From Acidobacteriota bacterium (GTDB taxonomy: Bacteria > Acidobacteriota > Terriglobia > UBA7540): a stretch of 64,000 nt of DNA. The notes below the pieces were generated by a model that saw nothing but the letters and a program-made list of their open reading frames with translations, searched no databases and was not told where the DNA came from. A program made the position numbers and the translations under genes. The stretch covers positions 1 to 64,000 of the forward strand of contig QHZN01000085.1 in the NCBI GenBank assembly GCA_003225365.1. The letters are read 5' to 3'. The first letter of the stretch is position 1; each line of letters begins with the position of its first letter. Of this stretch, positions 26,089 to 34,650 are shown one piece after another.

Positions 26089-27504
26089 ATGCAAAAGGCT
26101 TTTTCGGCTCCTCTCGAGGTTCAACGACATTGGAATTGGGCTTGGCAGGTTGCTCGAGCCTTCCGCAGGAAGAATTTGGTTCCCGCCGCGCTGGCGGGGT
26201 ACCTCGTCCTGGCGAGCGTCCCGGAGGCGCGAGGTGTTGCCAGTTTTGCCCGCCAGACGGGGTTGCCGTGCAGTTCCTGCCACACAACCATCCCCGAGCT
26301 CACCCCGCTGGGCCGGCTCTTCAAGCTGAACGGTTACACGGCCACGGGGATCACGCAAATTACTTCGCAGGGCGGACCCTCGACCGCCGGCCTCAACATT
26401 AATACTTGGCTCCCGCTCTCCGCCTTCATCCAGCTCTCCAATACGGTCACCAACAAGCCTCAGCCCGGGACGCAAAACGGGAACTTTGAGTTTCCACAAG
26501 CGGTCAGCCTTTTCCTGGCCGGGGAGTATGCAACCCATGTCGGAGCATTTGTCCAGGTTACCTACGATGTACAAGCTGACCACTTCACGTGGGACAACAC
26601 CGACATCCGGTACGCCAACCGGACGAAGCTCGCGGGCAAAGAGCTCATCTACGGTATAACGCTCAACAACAACCCAACCGTTGAAGACCTCTGGAGCAGC
26701 ACTCCCGCCTGGGGATTCCCCTGGGTGGGGACGGACGTGGCGCCATCTCCGACTGCCGCGACGATCATTGACGGGACGCTCGGCCAAGATGTGGCCGGAC
26801 TCGGCGGATATGCCATGTGGAATAACCACCTCTACGGCGCAGCCACGATTTACCGCTCGGAACACATCGGCGGAACTCAGCCCAACAACGGGGCGGACTT
26901 CGGGTTCAACATCCGAGGCGTGGCGCCTTACTGGCGCCTGGCTTGGCAGCAGTCTTCGGGGAATAACTACCTCATGGTCGGTACCTACGGGATGCACTTG
27001 GCGACTACGCCCATCAACATCATGGGTCCCCAAGACTATTACACCGACTTTGCCGCAGACTTTCAATACGAGCGAATCTTTCCACAGCTCAAAAACGATC
27101 TCCTGACGGTGCATGGGACTTACATCCACGAAGGCTCCGACCTCTTCGCAACCTTCACGGGGAGCGGAGCGAACTTCGTCCATCACAATTTGAACACGTT
27201 GCGCGCTGACGCCGTCTACCACTTCGGAAACAAATACGCGGCGACTATCGGAGCGTTCGGCACCACGGGCTCCACCGACAACACGCTTTTTCCCCAAGCT
27301 GATGTTACCGGCAGCGCCACGGGAGACCCGAGAACGCGCGGCTACATCGCCAACGCGTCTTACTGGCCCGTTCAGAACATCCAGTTGGGTCTGCAATATA
27401 CCGGATACACGAAATTCAACGGGGGCGGCTCGAATTACGACGGAGCAGGCCGCCATGCGGGCGACAACAATTCGCTCTACATGGTGCTCTGGTTCATTTT
27501 CTGA
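26089..27504 (+). CDS. Outer-membrane monoheme cytochrome-porin fusion (Cyc2-like)
   Basis: 471 residues, with GGAGG seven bases before the ATG. An N-terminal leader (LVPAALAGYLVLASVPEARG) is followed by one heme motif, CSSCH (residues 61-65), in the context ARQTGLP before it and PELTPLGRLFKLNGY after it. The remaining 390 residues are amphipathic beta-strands rich in aromatic residues and N/G/T turns, ending in a terminal Phe (SLYMVLWFIF), the usual outer-membrane insertion signal. A single heme plug joined to a barrel of this size is the architecture of Cyc2, the outer-membrane Fe(II) oxidase of iron oxidisers. Homology to Cyc2 proper is inference from architecture and motif. The next gene codes for a copper protein and the complex III-like genes follow. 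Confidence 0.72.
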   Translation: MQKAFSAPLEVQRHWNWAWQVARAFRRKNLVPAALAGYLVLASVPEARGVASFARQTGLPCSSCHTTIPELTPLGRLFKLNGYTATGITQITSQGGPSTAGLNINTWLPLSAFIQLSNTVTNKPQPGTQNGNFEFPQAVSLFLAGEYATHVGAFVQVTYDVQADHFTWDNTDIRYANRTKLAGKELIYGITLNNNPTVEDLWSSTPAWGFPWVGTDVAPSPTAATIIDGTLGQDVAGLGGYAMWNNHLYGAATIYRSEHIGGTQPNNGADFGFNIRGVAPYWRLAWQQSSGNNYLMVGTYGMHLATTPINIMGPQDYYTDFAADFQYERIFPQLKNDLLTVHGTYIHEGSDLFATFTGSGANFVHHNLNTLRADAVYHFGNKYAATIGAFGTTGSTDNTLFPQADVTGSATGDPRTRGYIANASYWPVQNIQLGLQYTGYTKFNGGGSNYDGAGRHAGDNNSLYMVLWFIF

Positions 27505-27567
27505 GTGAGAGGCAGGCCGTCGGATGGAAATTTTTCATGCCCATGGCAGGCCGGAAAGGTTCCGAAA

Positions 27568-28326
27568 ATGACTTCAAGAAAAATCCTTGCTCTGCCGGCT
27601 TTCTTTGTCTCCGCGTGCCTGGCTCTTTTCGGCTGGCAGAAAGCGGCCTCGAGGAGGCCGTCGCTTCCGTCAGCAGAGCCTGCTGCCGTAGGCGAGATAT
27701 CCGGCCGAATCGTCTTCGAGGGCGCGCGTCCCTCGCTTGAAAGAACCGACATGTCAAGAGATCCGGTCTGCGCCGCGCAGCACAAAGACCCGGTTTATAT
27801 GGAAGATGGGAAGGTAAACACCGGCGGCGCTCTTCCCAATGTTTTTGTCTATGTCAAATTAGGAGCTGAACACCTGAAGTTTTCAGTCCCTTCCAATCCC
27901 GTCAAGCTCGACCAAACTGGCTGCGTCTATAAACCCCACGTCCTCGGACTCATGGTCGGCCAGACGCTCGAAATCTCCTCCAGTGATCCGACGACGCACA
28001 ACGTCCATCCTCTGCCGAAACTCAACCCTGAATGGAACCAGTCGCAGCCGCCGGGAGCCGCTCCGCTGAGGAGGCGGTTCAACCATCTCGAGATTATGAT
28101 TTCGGTCGAGTGCAACCGGCACCCGTGGATGTGGGCCTACCTCGGTGTCACCAGCAATCCTCTCTTCGCAGTCACAGGCGGGGACGGCAAGTTTGAGATT
28201 CCGAAAGTTCCGCCCGGCGAATACACCTTGGCCGCGTGGACAGCCACTTTCGGGACTCAGGAGCGGAAGATGACCGTCCAGGCGAACCAAACCGCCACCG
28301 CGGATTTCGTTTTCAGAGCCCCTTGA
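27568..28326 (+). CDS. Periplasmic cupredoxin with C-terminal carboxypeptidase-regulatory-like domain
   Basis: 252 residues; the ATG at 27568 follows GGAAAGG. A signal anchor/peptide (ILALPAFFVSACLALFGW) precedes a beta-rich protein. A type-1 copper set is readable: His144 in PTTHNVHPL, then Cys182-x2-His185-x2-Met188 in ECNRHPWMW, the compact C-x2-H-x2-M loop also seen in amicyanin. The end (GKFEIPKVPPGEYTLAAW) is a carboxypeptidase-regulatory-like module. Databases often name such proteins methylamine utilisation protein. It follows the cytochrome-porin by 63 bases and precedes the pentaheme cytochrome. A periplasmic electron carrier, like rusticyanin next to Cyc2, is the natural inference. 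Confidence 0.75.
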   Translation: MTSRKILALPAFFVSACLALFGWQKAASRRPSLPSAEPAAVGEISGRIVFEGARPSLERTDMSRDPVCAAQHKDPVYMEDGKVNTGGALPNVFVYVKLGAEHLKFSVPSNPVKLDQTGCVYKPHVLGLMVGQTLEISSSDPTTHNVHPLPKLNPEWNQSQPPGAAPLRRRFNHLEIMISVECNRHPWMWAYLGVTSNPLFAVTGGDGKFEIPKVPPGEYTLAAWTATFGTQERKMTVQANQTATADFVFRAP

Positions 28327-28479
28327 TTCCCGAAACGAAATGGAGTTGACTAGCTGTTTGGGCGGTTTTCTTTCTGTGCTTTTTGGGCACAGCCACCAGG
28401 TCAGACGTGAACTGCGCCCGCAAATCCTCAAGCCCTTTGGATCGCCCGAGCGGAGGTCCCAAGGTTCTGGAGTCGAGTT

Positions 28480-29106
28480 ATGTTACGGCAGCAACACAAT
28501 CTGGGATATGGGTTGGCCCTGGCCGCGACCAGCGTCTTGCTTTGGGGGCTTCTCAAAGGCCGAGGTCCCAACTACGACCCCGCTGCCCAAAGCGGTCCCC
28601 AGGAGCCGGGCGCGACTTCCGGCGTGTTCACTCCGGCTCATCCGAGCCTGGCCGATGCCTGGCGCGATTTTTTCAACCGGCGCCCCGCGCCCGAGCAGCC
28701 GATTGCGTACACGCACAAAGTCCACCTTGTAAAAGTCGGGATGCATTGTACCGATTGTCATGTGGGAGCGGATACGGGGCCTGACGCCCGCATTCCAGGC
28801 GTCAAGGTCTGTATGACCTGTCACCAGGTCATCGCCACGGACAAACCCGAAATTAAAAAATTGGCCGCGTACCTCCAACGAGGCGAAGAAATCCCCTGGC
28901 AGCGCGTATATGGTTTCACTGCACTGGCGCACCTCAAGTTCAATCACGCGCCGCACATCCGCGCGAGCGTGGACTGCAAGGTTTGCCACGGAGACATGAC
29001 GCAGGTAACCGTCGCCGCGCGCTCTGTGGACATAACGATGGGCTTTTGCATTGATTGTCACAAGGCGAAAAACGCTTCGATCGATTGCACGGTTTGCCAT
29101 TTTTAG
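28480..29106 (+). CDS. actA: Pentaheme cytochrome c, ActA-like subunit of alternative complex III
   Basis: 208 residues with an N-terminal membrane anchor (GYGLALAATSVLLWGLL). Five CxxCH motifs are present: CTDCH (90), CMTCH (111), CKVCH (166), CIDCH (190) and CTVCH (203), with spare His residues in HKVH and FNHAPHI that can act as sixth ligands. Five hemes and this spacing match ActA of alternative complex III, related to the cytochrome subunits of Qrc and other NrfD-type complexes. It should face the periplasm and connect the complex to electron carriers. Its stop codon TAG is the first three bases of a MITE-like repeat that separates it from the next subunit gene. Confidence 0.85.
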   Translation: MLRQQHNLGYGLALAATSVLLWGLLKGRGPNYDPAAQSGPQEPGATSGVFTPAHPSLADAWRDFFNRRPAPEQPIAYTHKVHLVKVGMHCTDCHVGADTGPDARIPGVKVCMTCHQVIATDKPEIKKLAAYLQRGEEIPWQRVYGFTALAHLKFNHAPHIRASVDCKVCHGDMTQVTVAARSVDITMGFCIDCHKAKNASIDCTVCHF

Positions 29107-29424
29107 CAGGCTGATGAAAAACACGCCGAAATGTCATGCTGAGCCCCATTCGCTTTGCTCACAGTTCGACTTCGCTCACTGTCCCTGAGCAGAGTCGAAG
29201 GGAGGGCAAGCTCTTCGCTTGTCATTCTGAGCGTAGCGAAGAATCCCTTTCATTCCGCGCTCAGGGTAGACTTCGCGAAGCATCTCGCAGTGGTTTGAAA
29301 TCAATATGATAGATTCTTCGCGGAGTTTACCCTGAGCGGAACTGCTGAGATGCTTCGCTCCGCTCAGCATGACAAGAGAAGGGCTCAGAATGACAACGTA
29401 AGACAATTTTTCATCAGCCTGCTA
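29104..29424. mobile_element. MITE-like element with 18-base perfect terminal inverted repeats (family A copy 2)
   Basis: The left end TAGCAGGCTGATGAAAAA (29104-29121) is the exact reverse complement of the right end TTTTTCATCAGCCTGCTA (29407-29424). The 321-base interior is non-coding, built of inverted segments such as GATTCTTCGCGGAGTTTACC and CATTCTGAGCGTAGCGAAG. The first TAG is also the stop codon of the pentaheme cytochrome gene. Related copies lie at 10795-11007 and 35059-35247. No transposase gene is in the window. Confidence 0.8.
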
Positions 29425-29513
29425 GTTTGGAGTTCCGAGTTCGGTGTTCGGAGTTCAGATTTAAGGGTCCGGCGTCCTATCTTCTGATTTCTGATTTGCA
29501 GTTCCGGATTCCC
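29425..29513. repeat. GTTCGGAGTTC-type short tandem repeat before actB
   Basis: Degenerate tandem copies of a G-T-T-C-G-G/A-G word (GTTCCGAGTTCGGTGTTCGG, AGTTCAGATTTAAGGGTCCGG) are followed by CTTCTGATTTCTGATTTGC. Almost the same array and tail recur at 31849-31934, before the next gene of the operon. No protein is encoded. Confidence 0.65.
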
Positions 29514-31844
29514 ATGGATCGTCGCGACTTTATCAAAATTTCGGCGATAGCTGGAACAACGGCGGCGCTCGACGGCTGCGGGCAGCCGGAGCATCAACTC
29601 ATCCGGTTCGTCCCGGAAGAAGACCTCGTCCCCGGCGTCGCCGCCTGGAAACCAGGGGTGTGCGCGCACTGTTCGGCGGGGTGTGGCCTGCTGGTGCGCG
29701 TGATGCCGGGTGAAGCGGAAGTTGTCCGCGGAAACAAGGTCGGGCTGATTCAGATGGGGCTGGCGAAGAAGCTCGAGGGAAATCCCGGACATCCGGTCAA
29801 CCGCGGGAAGCTTTGCCCGCGTGGCCAGGCCGGGGTTCAGTCGCTTTACCATCCCGACCGCATCCGGGGCCCGCTCAAGCGCAGCGGCGCGCGTGGCTCG
29901 GGAAGTTTCGAGGAGATTGGCTGGGACGAGGCGCTAGGCACGTTGGTGTCGCACCTGACGACACTGCGCAAAGGAGACGGGGCGTCTTCGCTGGCCTTTC
30001 TGATCGGGCCGATGCGCAGCCAGCGCCGCGCGCTCATCGAGCGCTTTCTCCGCGCTTTCGGCGCCCCTCCGCCGGTGACTTCTGAATTGTTTGACGACGC
30101 GGTCTTGCGCCGCGCCAACGCCTTGAGCTTCGGCCACACGCAGTTGCCTACGTTCGACCTCGGCCGGGTAAACTACCTGGTTTCCTTCGGGTCGGACTTC
30201 CTCGGCACCTGGAATTCGCCGGCCTCGCAGGCCATCGGTTACGGCGAGATGCGCCAAGGGCACTCGGGGCGGCGCGCCAAGCTGGTTCAAATCGAACCTC
30301 GCATGTCGCTGACCGGCGCCAGCGCCGATGAGTGGATTCCCTGCCGCTTGGGATACGAAGGTGTACTGGCCCTAGGCATCGCGCGCGAGCTGCTGGCGAA
30401 ATTCCCGGAGGCGAAGACGCTTGCGGCCGGGCGGCTCCTCGCCGGCTGGAGCGACGGCCTGCCCGACTACGCGCCCGCCAGCATCGAGAGACTGACCGGC
30501 GTGCCGGCCATGACCGTCGCGCGGCTCGCAAGCGAAATCGCCGAGAACGTACCCGCGCTTTCCCTGATCAGCGGCGCACCGCTCGCCGGGACCAATGGGC
30601 TGTTCAACGCGCTTTCAGTGAACGCCCTGAACGCGCTGGTGGGCGCGCTCACGCCGACGGGGGAGCCCGACGTACTTCAATTCACTCCCAACGCCCCCTT
30701 GGCACCCGACTTTGCGGCCGCCACGGCCGAGTCCCCGGGTTGCTTCTCCGCGGTCGAAGCCCTCGTCCGAGAGATTCTCCTCGACCAGCCGCACGCGCCC
30801 CAAGTCCTGCTTCTCTACGGAACCAATCCTGTCTTTGCTATGCCCCCTCAATCGCAGGTCCGGGCGGCGCTCGAAAAGGTGCCCTTTATCGCCAGCTTCG
30901 ACGGCATTCTGGACGATTCGAGCGCGCTGGCTGACTTGATTCTCCCCGACCACTCGCCGCTTGAGTCCTGGGTTGACCAAATTCCGGAGTCGGGCACGAC
31001 GGTCGAGACCGTGAGTCTGGCCCCGCCGGCGGTTTATCCGCTCCACGATACACGCGCCATGCCCGGCGTCCTTCTCGAAGTCGCTCATCGGCTGGGGGGG
31101 GAGGTCGCTGACGCTCTGCCGTGGAAGACTTTCGACGAAATGCTCAAGGCCGCTTACGCGCCATTGATGAAAGCCGGCGGTTCCATCGCCGCAACTTCCG
31201 AAGACGATTTTTGGGAAAAGATGCAGTCGCAGGGAGGTTGGTGGGGTCAAGCCGACCCTGAAGCCGCGCAGCCTGCTGTCGGACCGCGCCGGCGCGCCAA
31301 ACGCGGCAAGGCCGTTTCCACGCCCGCGCCGCACGCACCCTTAGCCTTCCAGCCGCCGGAATTCGACGGCTCGGAAACCGACTTCCCCTTCCACTTGCTG
31401 CCATTCGCCACGCAGGCTTTCGGCGACGGAACGCTCGCTCACTTGCCCTGGATGCAGGAGCTGCCCGATCCACTGACGACCGCCATGTGGGGTTCGTGGG
31501 TGGAAATCAATCCACGCACGGCGGAAGCGCGCGGGATTCGGCAGGGTGACTTGATCGAACTCACCTCGCCCCAGGGATCCTTGCGAGCGCCCGCGCTCCT
31601 CACACCCGGGATAGCACCGGACGTGATCGCCATGCCCGTCGGGCAGGGGCATGAGAATTACGGCCGCTACGCAAGCCATCGCGGGGCAAATCCGATTTCG
31701 ATATTGTCGCCGAAGAAAGAGGCGGAGACCGGCGCCCTAGCCTGGGCGGCCACGCGGGTCCGTATCGCGCGCGTGGGCGAAGGAAAGCTAGTGCTGTTTG
31801 CCGGAGGGATGAGCCGCTTCCCGGAAGAGAAGGGGCTGAGGTGA
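29514..31844 (+). CDS. Molybdopterin-oxidoreductase-like large subunit of alternative complex III (ActB1)
   Basis: 776 residues from ATG at 29514. A twin-arginine signal (MDRRDFIKISAIAG) ends near DGCG, which could also be lipidated. An Fe4S4 motif is intact: Cys50-x2-Cys53-x3-Cys57 (CAHCSAGC) and Cys101 in GKLCPRGQ. The molybdopterin family fold follows (YLVSFGSDFLGTW; VQIEPRMSLTGASADEWIP; LYGTNPVF; LILPDHSPLESW). No clear Cys, Ser or Sec metal ligand is seen in the expected place, consistent with non-catalytic ActB/QrcB relatives. The C-terminal domain IDLTSPQGS-like part is present (DLIELTSPQGSLRAP). In ActB of Rhodothermus this part is fused to the Fe-S part; here they are separate genes. 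Start and ribosome site are weak. Confidence 0.85.
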   Translation: MDRRDFIKISAIAGTTAALDGCGQPEHQLIRFVPEEDLVPGVAAWKPGVCAHCSAGCGLLVRVMPGEAEVVRGNKVGLIQMGLAKKLEGNPGHPVNRGKLCPRGQAGVQSLYHPDRIRGPLKRSGARGSGSFEEIGWDEALGTLVSHLTTLRKGDGASSLAFLIGPMRSQRRALIERFLRAFGAPPPVTSELFDDAVLRRANALSFGHTQLPTFDLGRVNYLVSFGSDFLGTWNSPASQAIGYGEMRQGHSGRRAKLVQIEPRMSLTGASADEWIPCRLGYEGVLALGIARELLAKFPEAKTLAAGRLLAGWSDGLPDYAPASIERLTGVPAMTVARLASEIAENVPALSLISGAPLAGTNGLFNALSVNALNALVGALTPTGEPDVLQFTPNAPLAPDFAAATAESPGCFSAVEALVREILLDQPHAPQVLLLYGTNPVFAMPPQSQVRAALEKVPFIASFDGILDDSSALADLILPDHSPLESWVDQIPESGTTVETVSLAPPAVYPLHDTRAMPGVLLEVAHRLGGEVADALPWKTFDEMLKAAYAPLMKAGGSIAATSEDDFWEKMQSQGGWWGQADPEAAQPAVGPRRRAKRGKAVSTPAPHAPLAFQPPEFDGSETDFPFHLLPFATQAFGDGTLAHLPWMQELPDPLTTAMWGSWVEINPRTAEARGIRQGDLIELTSPQGSLRAPALLTPGIAPDVIAMPVGQGHENYGRYASHRGANPISILSPKKEAETGALAWAATRVRIARVGEGKLVLFAGGMSRFPEEKGLR

Positions 31845-31848
31845 GGCT

Positions 31849-31934
31849 AGGGGTTCGGAGTTCGGGATTCGGGGGTTCGGAGTTCGGGGTCCGGAGTTGG
31901 GAGTTCTGATTTCTAGTTTCTGATTTGCTTTTTA
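31849..31934. repeat. GTTCGGAGTTC-type short tandem repeat before the Fe-S subunit gene
   Basis: GGGGTTCGGAGTTCGG and further near-copies run to GTTCTGATTTCTAGTTTCTG and end at the ATG of the next gene. The array and its tail match the one at 29425-29513. No ribosome site is visible before the ATG, so the repeat occupies the normal Shine-Dalgarno position. Confidence 0.65.
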
Positions 31935-32638
31935 TGGACCACAAATGGAGCATGGTCGTTGATCTCGACCGCTGCACGGGCTGCGAAGCGTGCGTGGTCG
32001 CCTGCCGCGCGGAGAACAACGTTCCCACGGCCGGCGAAGATGAGGCTGCGCGTGGCCGTGTGATCCATTGGATCCGCGTGGAGCGCTACTGGGAAGGCGA
32101 ATTCCCGAACCCTCGAGTTCGGTTCCGGCCCGTACTTTGCCAGCAATGCGACGCCGCGCCTTGCGAGCCGGTCTGCCCTACCTACGCGAGTTACCACACG
32201 CCGGAAGGCTTGAACGCCCAAATTTACAACCGCTGCATCGGCACACGCTATTGCGGCAACGCCTGTCCCTACACGGTTCGTTACTTCAATTTCTTCAACC
32301 CTGTGTGGGACAAACCGCTTCACCTGCAACTGAATCCTGACGTCTCGATTCGACAGGTCGGAATCATGGAGAAGTGCACGTTCTGTGTGCAGCGCATCAA
32401 GGCGGCGGAAATCCAAGCGAAGGCCGAGAAGCGGGACCTGATAGAGGGTGAATTCACCACGGCGTGCGCGCAGGCCTGTCCGCCGAAAGCCCTGGTGTTC
32501 GGCGACCTCAACGATCCGCAAAGCGAAGTCTCGCGTCTGAACCGTTCGAACCGAGCCACCAAGCTCCTCGAGGAAGTGGGCACGCGCCCGAGTGTGACCT
32601 ATCTGGAGCGCGGAACCTGGCGCGGGGAAAAGACCTGA
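31934..32638 (+). CDS. Four-cluster Fe-S subunit of alternative complex III (ActB2-like)
   Basis: About 234 residues; ATG at 31934 is used, though the true start may be the Met seven codons on. Four cysteine sets bind Fe-S clusters in the NrfC/PsrB pattern: DRCTGCEACVVACRAENN; CQQCDAAPCEPVCP; RCIGTRYCGNACPYTVRY; and KCTFC with ACAQACPPKA. One incomplete set may hold a 3Fe-4S cluster, as in ActB. It should carry electrons between the cytochrome side and the membrane quinone site. It follows the large subunit by about 90 bases and precedes the NrfD subunit. Confidence 0.9.
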   Translation: MDHKWSMVVDLDRCTGCEACVVACRAENNVPTAGEDEAARGRVIHWIRVERYWEGEFPNPRVRFRPVLCQQCDAAPCEPVCPTYASYHTPEGLNAQIYNRCIGTRYCGNACPYTVRYFNFFNPVWDKPLHLQLNPDVSIRQVGIMEKCTFCVQRIKAAEIQAKAEKRDLIEGEFTTACAQACPPKALVFGDLNDPQSEVSRLNRSNRATKLLEEVGTRPSVTYLERGTWRGEKT

Positions 32639-32678
32639 AAGGCGCCGTGCTCATTCCAAAAGGGAGGCCCGCTCGCTC

Positions 32679-34094
32679 ATGGTGATGAACCGCGACGATA
32701 TTGCGCGCCTCAACGAAGACCTTCTGCGGCCACTTTTCCGCACCTCCGGAAGATTCTACTGGGCCGCGCTAATCCTCGCTCTAATTGTCATCGTGGCCTT
32801 GGCTGCCTGGGGCTATCAGTTGTGGGCCGGTTTCGGAGTCGCAGGTCTCAACCGGCCTGTCTACTGGGCATTTTACATCACGAACTTCGTCTTCTGGATC
32901 GGTATCAGCCACGCCGGGACACTGATTTCCGCCATCCTACGCCTGGCCAACGCACGCTGGCGACGCCCGGTTACCCGCTGCGCTGAAGTCATCACGGTCT
33001 TTGCGCTGATGATCGGCGCGTCCTTCCCCGTCATTCATCTCGGCCGGCCCTGGCTTGCCTTTTGGCTGTTTCCTTACCCGAGCGAGCGCAGGATTTGGCC
33101 GAATTTTCGCTCGCCCCTGGTCTGGGATTTCTTCGCCATTACTACATATCTGACCGGCAGCACGACCTTCTTGCTGCTGCCCATCATTCCGGATTGGGCG
33201 TTGGTCCGGGACAAGGCGAAGGGTTGGCGGAGGAAGCTCTACTCGGTTCTGGCGCTCGGTTGGCGGGGCACGCCTCGGCAATGGTCACGCCTCGAAACAG
33301 CTATGCACATCATGGCGGTGGCCATCATCCCCGTCGCCGTCTCCGTTCACACCATCGTCTCGTGGGACTTCGCCATGGCGCCGGTGCCCATGTGGCATTC
33401 GACGGTGTTCGGCCCGTACTTTGTGGCCGGGGCCATCTTCAGCGGCATTGCGGCCCTGATCCTCGCCATGGCCATACTGAGAAAGGTATTGCATCTCGAG
33501 GATTATTTGACGCCGCTCCATTTCGACAACCTCGGCAAACTCTTGCTGATGATGAGCTTATTTTGGCTCTACTTCATCGTCGCGGAGCGTCTCACCGTCT
33601 GGTATGGCAATGAGACTTCCGAAATGGCCGTCTATTGGCCCACTCAGCGCGGCCCGTTCGCTCCCCTCTATTGGACGATGATTGGCTGCAATTTTCTGGT
33701 CCCTTTCATCATTCTGTCCATCAAGCAGCTTCGAACCGTCGCTGGAACGGTGGTCGCTTCTTCAACCATTGTCGTGGGCATGTGGATCGAGCGATTCCTG
33801 ATTATAGTGCCGCCGCTCGAGCGCAAGTATCTTCCTTTCGCCTGGGGGACCTATCACCCGAGGCCGGTCGAGATCATCATTACGGCCGGAACGTTCGCCG
33901 CGATGGCGCTCCTCTATCTCTTATTTGTCAAATTTGTTCCCATTATTTCGATTTGGGAGTTGAAGGCGGGAGTGCGGCAGGAGTCCGTTGTCCCGATTCC
34001 GGCGTCTTTGCTTCGCGCTCCCGACTTGATCGAGTCACCTTCGCCAAGCGGCTTAACACGCGGGCCGGCGGGATTTTCCAGGGAGGTCTCCTAG
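32679..34094 (+). CDS. actC: NrfD-family quinone-interacting membrane subunit of alternative complex III (ActC)
   Basis: 471 residues, with GGGAGG about 12 bases upstream. Around ten hydrophobic helices are apparent (FYWAALILALIVIVALAAWGY; FWIGISHAGTLISAILR; FALMIGASFPVIHLGRPWLAF; IIPVAVSVHTIVSWDFAM; YFVAGAIFSGIAALILAMAI). The ISHAGT and HLGRP motifs and the charged/His residues in the helix bundle are typical of long NrfD proteins such as ActC, where they line a quinone site and a proposed proton path. It overlaps no neighbour; the DUF3341 gene starts on the next base. Confidence 0.92.
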   Translation: MVMNRDDIARLNEDLLRPLFRTSGRFYWAALILALIVIVALAAWGYQLWAGFGVAGLNRPVYWAFYITNFVFWIGISHAGTLISAILRLANARWRRPVTRCAEVITVFALMIGASFPVIHLGRPWLAFWLFPYPSERRIWPNFRSPLVWDFFAITTYLTGSTTFLLLPIIPDWALVRDKAKGWRRKLYSVLALGWRGTPRQWSRLETAMHIMAVAIIPVAVSVHTIVSWDFAMAPVPMWHSTVFGPYFVAGAIFSGIAALILAMAILRKVLHLEDYLTPLHFDNLGKLLLMMSLFWLYFIVAERLTVWYGNETSEMAVYWPTQRGPFAPLYWTMIGCNFLVPFIILSIKQLRTVAGTVVASSTIVVGMWIERFLIIVPPLERKYLPFAWGTYHPRPVEIIITAGTFAAMALLYLLFVKFVPIISIWELKAGVRQESVVPIPASLLRAPDLIESPSPSGLTRGPAGFSREVS

Positions 34095-34613
34095 ATGCCA
34101 AAGAAACCGGTCATCTACGCCCTTTGTCCTGACCCGGAGGCTGCTCAACGGGCAGTGGAGGGATTGCGCCGCGCGGGCATTGAGGCGCGCAATATTGCGG
34201 TGGTATCGTCCGAGCCTTTCGAAGGCTACGAGTTTTCCCGCCGCGACCACCAGACTCCCATGCCGTGGCTGGCCGCGCTGGGGGGCGTGGTAGGGGGAAC
34301 ATCGGGGTATTTCCTCGCCGCAATGACACAGCGCTCCTACCCTCTGCCCACCGGCAACATGCCCATCGTGGCGCTTTGGCCGACGGGAGTCATCGTCTAC
34401 GAAATGACCATGCTCGGCGCCATCCTCGTGACGCTCTTCACCATGTTTATCTCCGCGCGCCTTCCCAATTGGCGTGCCCAGCTTTACGACCCTGCGGTTT
34501 CGGATGGTATGATCCTGGTGGGTGCGACAAACCTTAGCCAAGCGTCCCGCATCGAAGCTAATAGGGTCCTCGGTGAGGCTGCCGGAGGGCAGGTCAAAGA
34601 AGTCGGCCTTTGA
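34095..34613 (+). CDS. actD: DUF3341 membrane subunit of alternative complex III (ActD)
   Basis: 172 residues, starting directly after the actC stop, with GGGAGGT inside the end of actC. An N-terminal soluble ferredoxin-like fold (VIYALCPDPEAAQRAVEGLRRAG) precedes two membrane helices (MPWLAALGGVVGGTSGYFLA; VIVYEMTMLGAILVTLFTMF) and a short C-terminal alpha/beta piece (VSDGMILVGATNL). DUF3341 is characteristic of alternative complex III and separates this locus from Qrc or polysulfide reductase operons, which lack it. Confidence 0.92.
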   Translation: MPKKPVIYALCPDPEAAQRAVEGLRRAGIEARNIAVVSSEPFEGYEFSRRDHQTPMPWLAALGGVVGGTSGYFLAAMTQRSYPLPTGNMPIVALWPTGVIVYEMTMLGAILVTLFTMFISARLPNWRAQLYDPAVSDGMILVGATNLSQASRIEANRVLGEAAGGQVKEVGL

Positions 34614-34650
34614 CGGGGCTGGCTAAGCGATTTATTCCAAGGGAGGACTG

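Noticed and set aside
25942-27456. Long minus-strand open frame opposite the cytochrome-porin gene
   Set aside because: A shadow of the plus-strand gene: no ribosome site, no domain, composition typical of an antisense frame.
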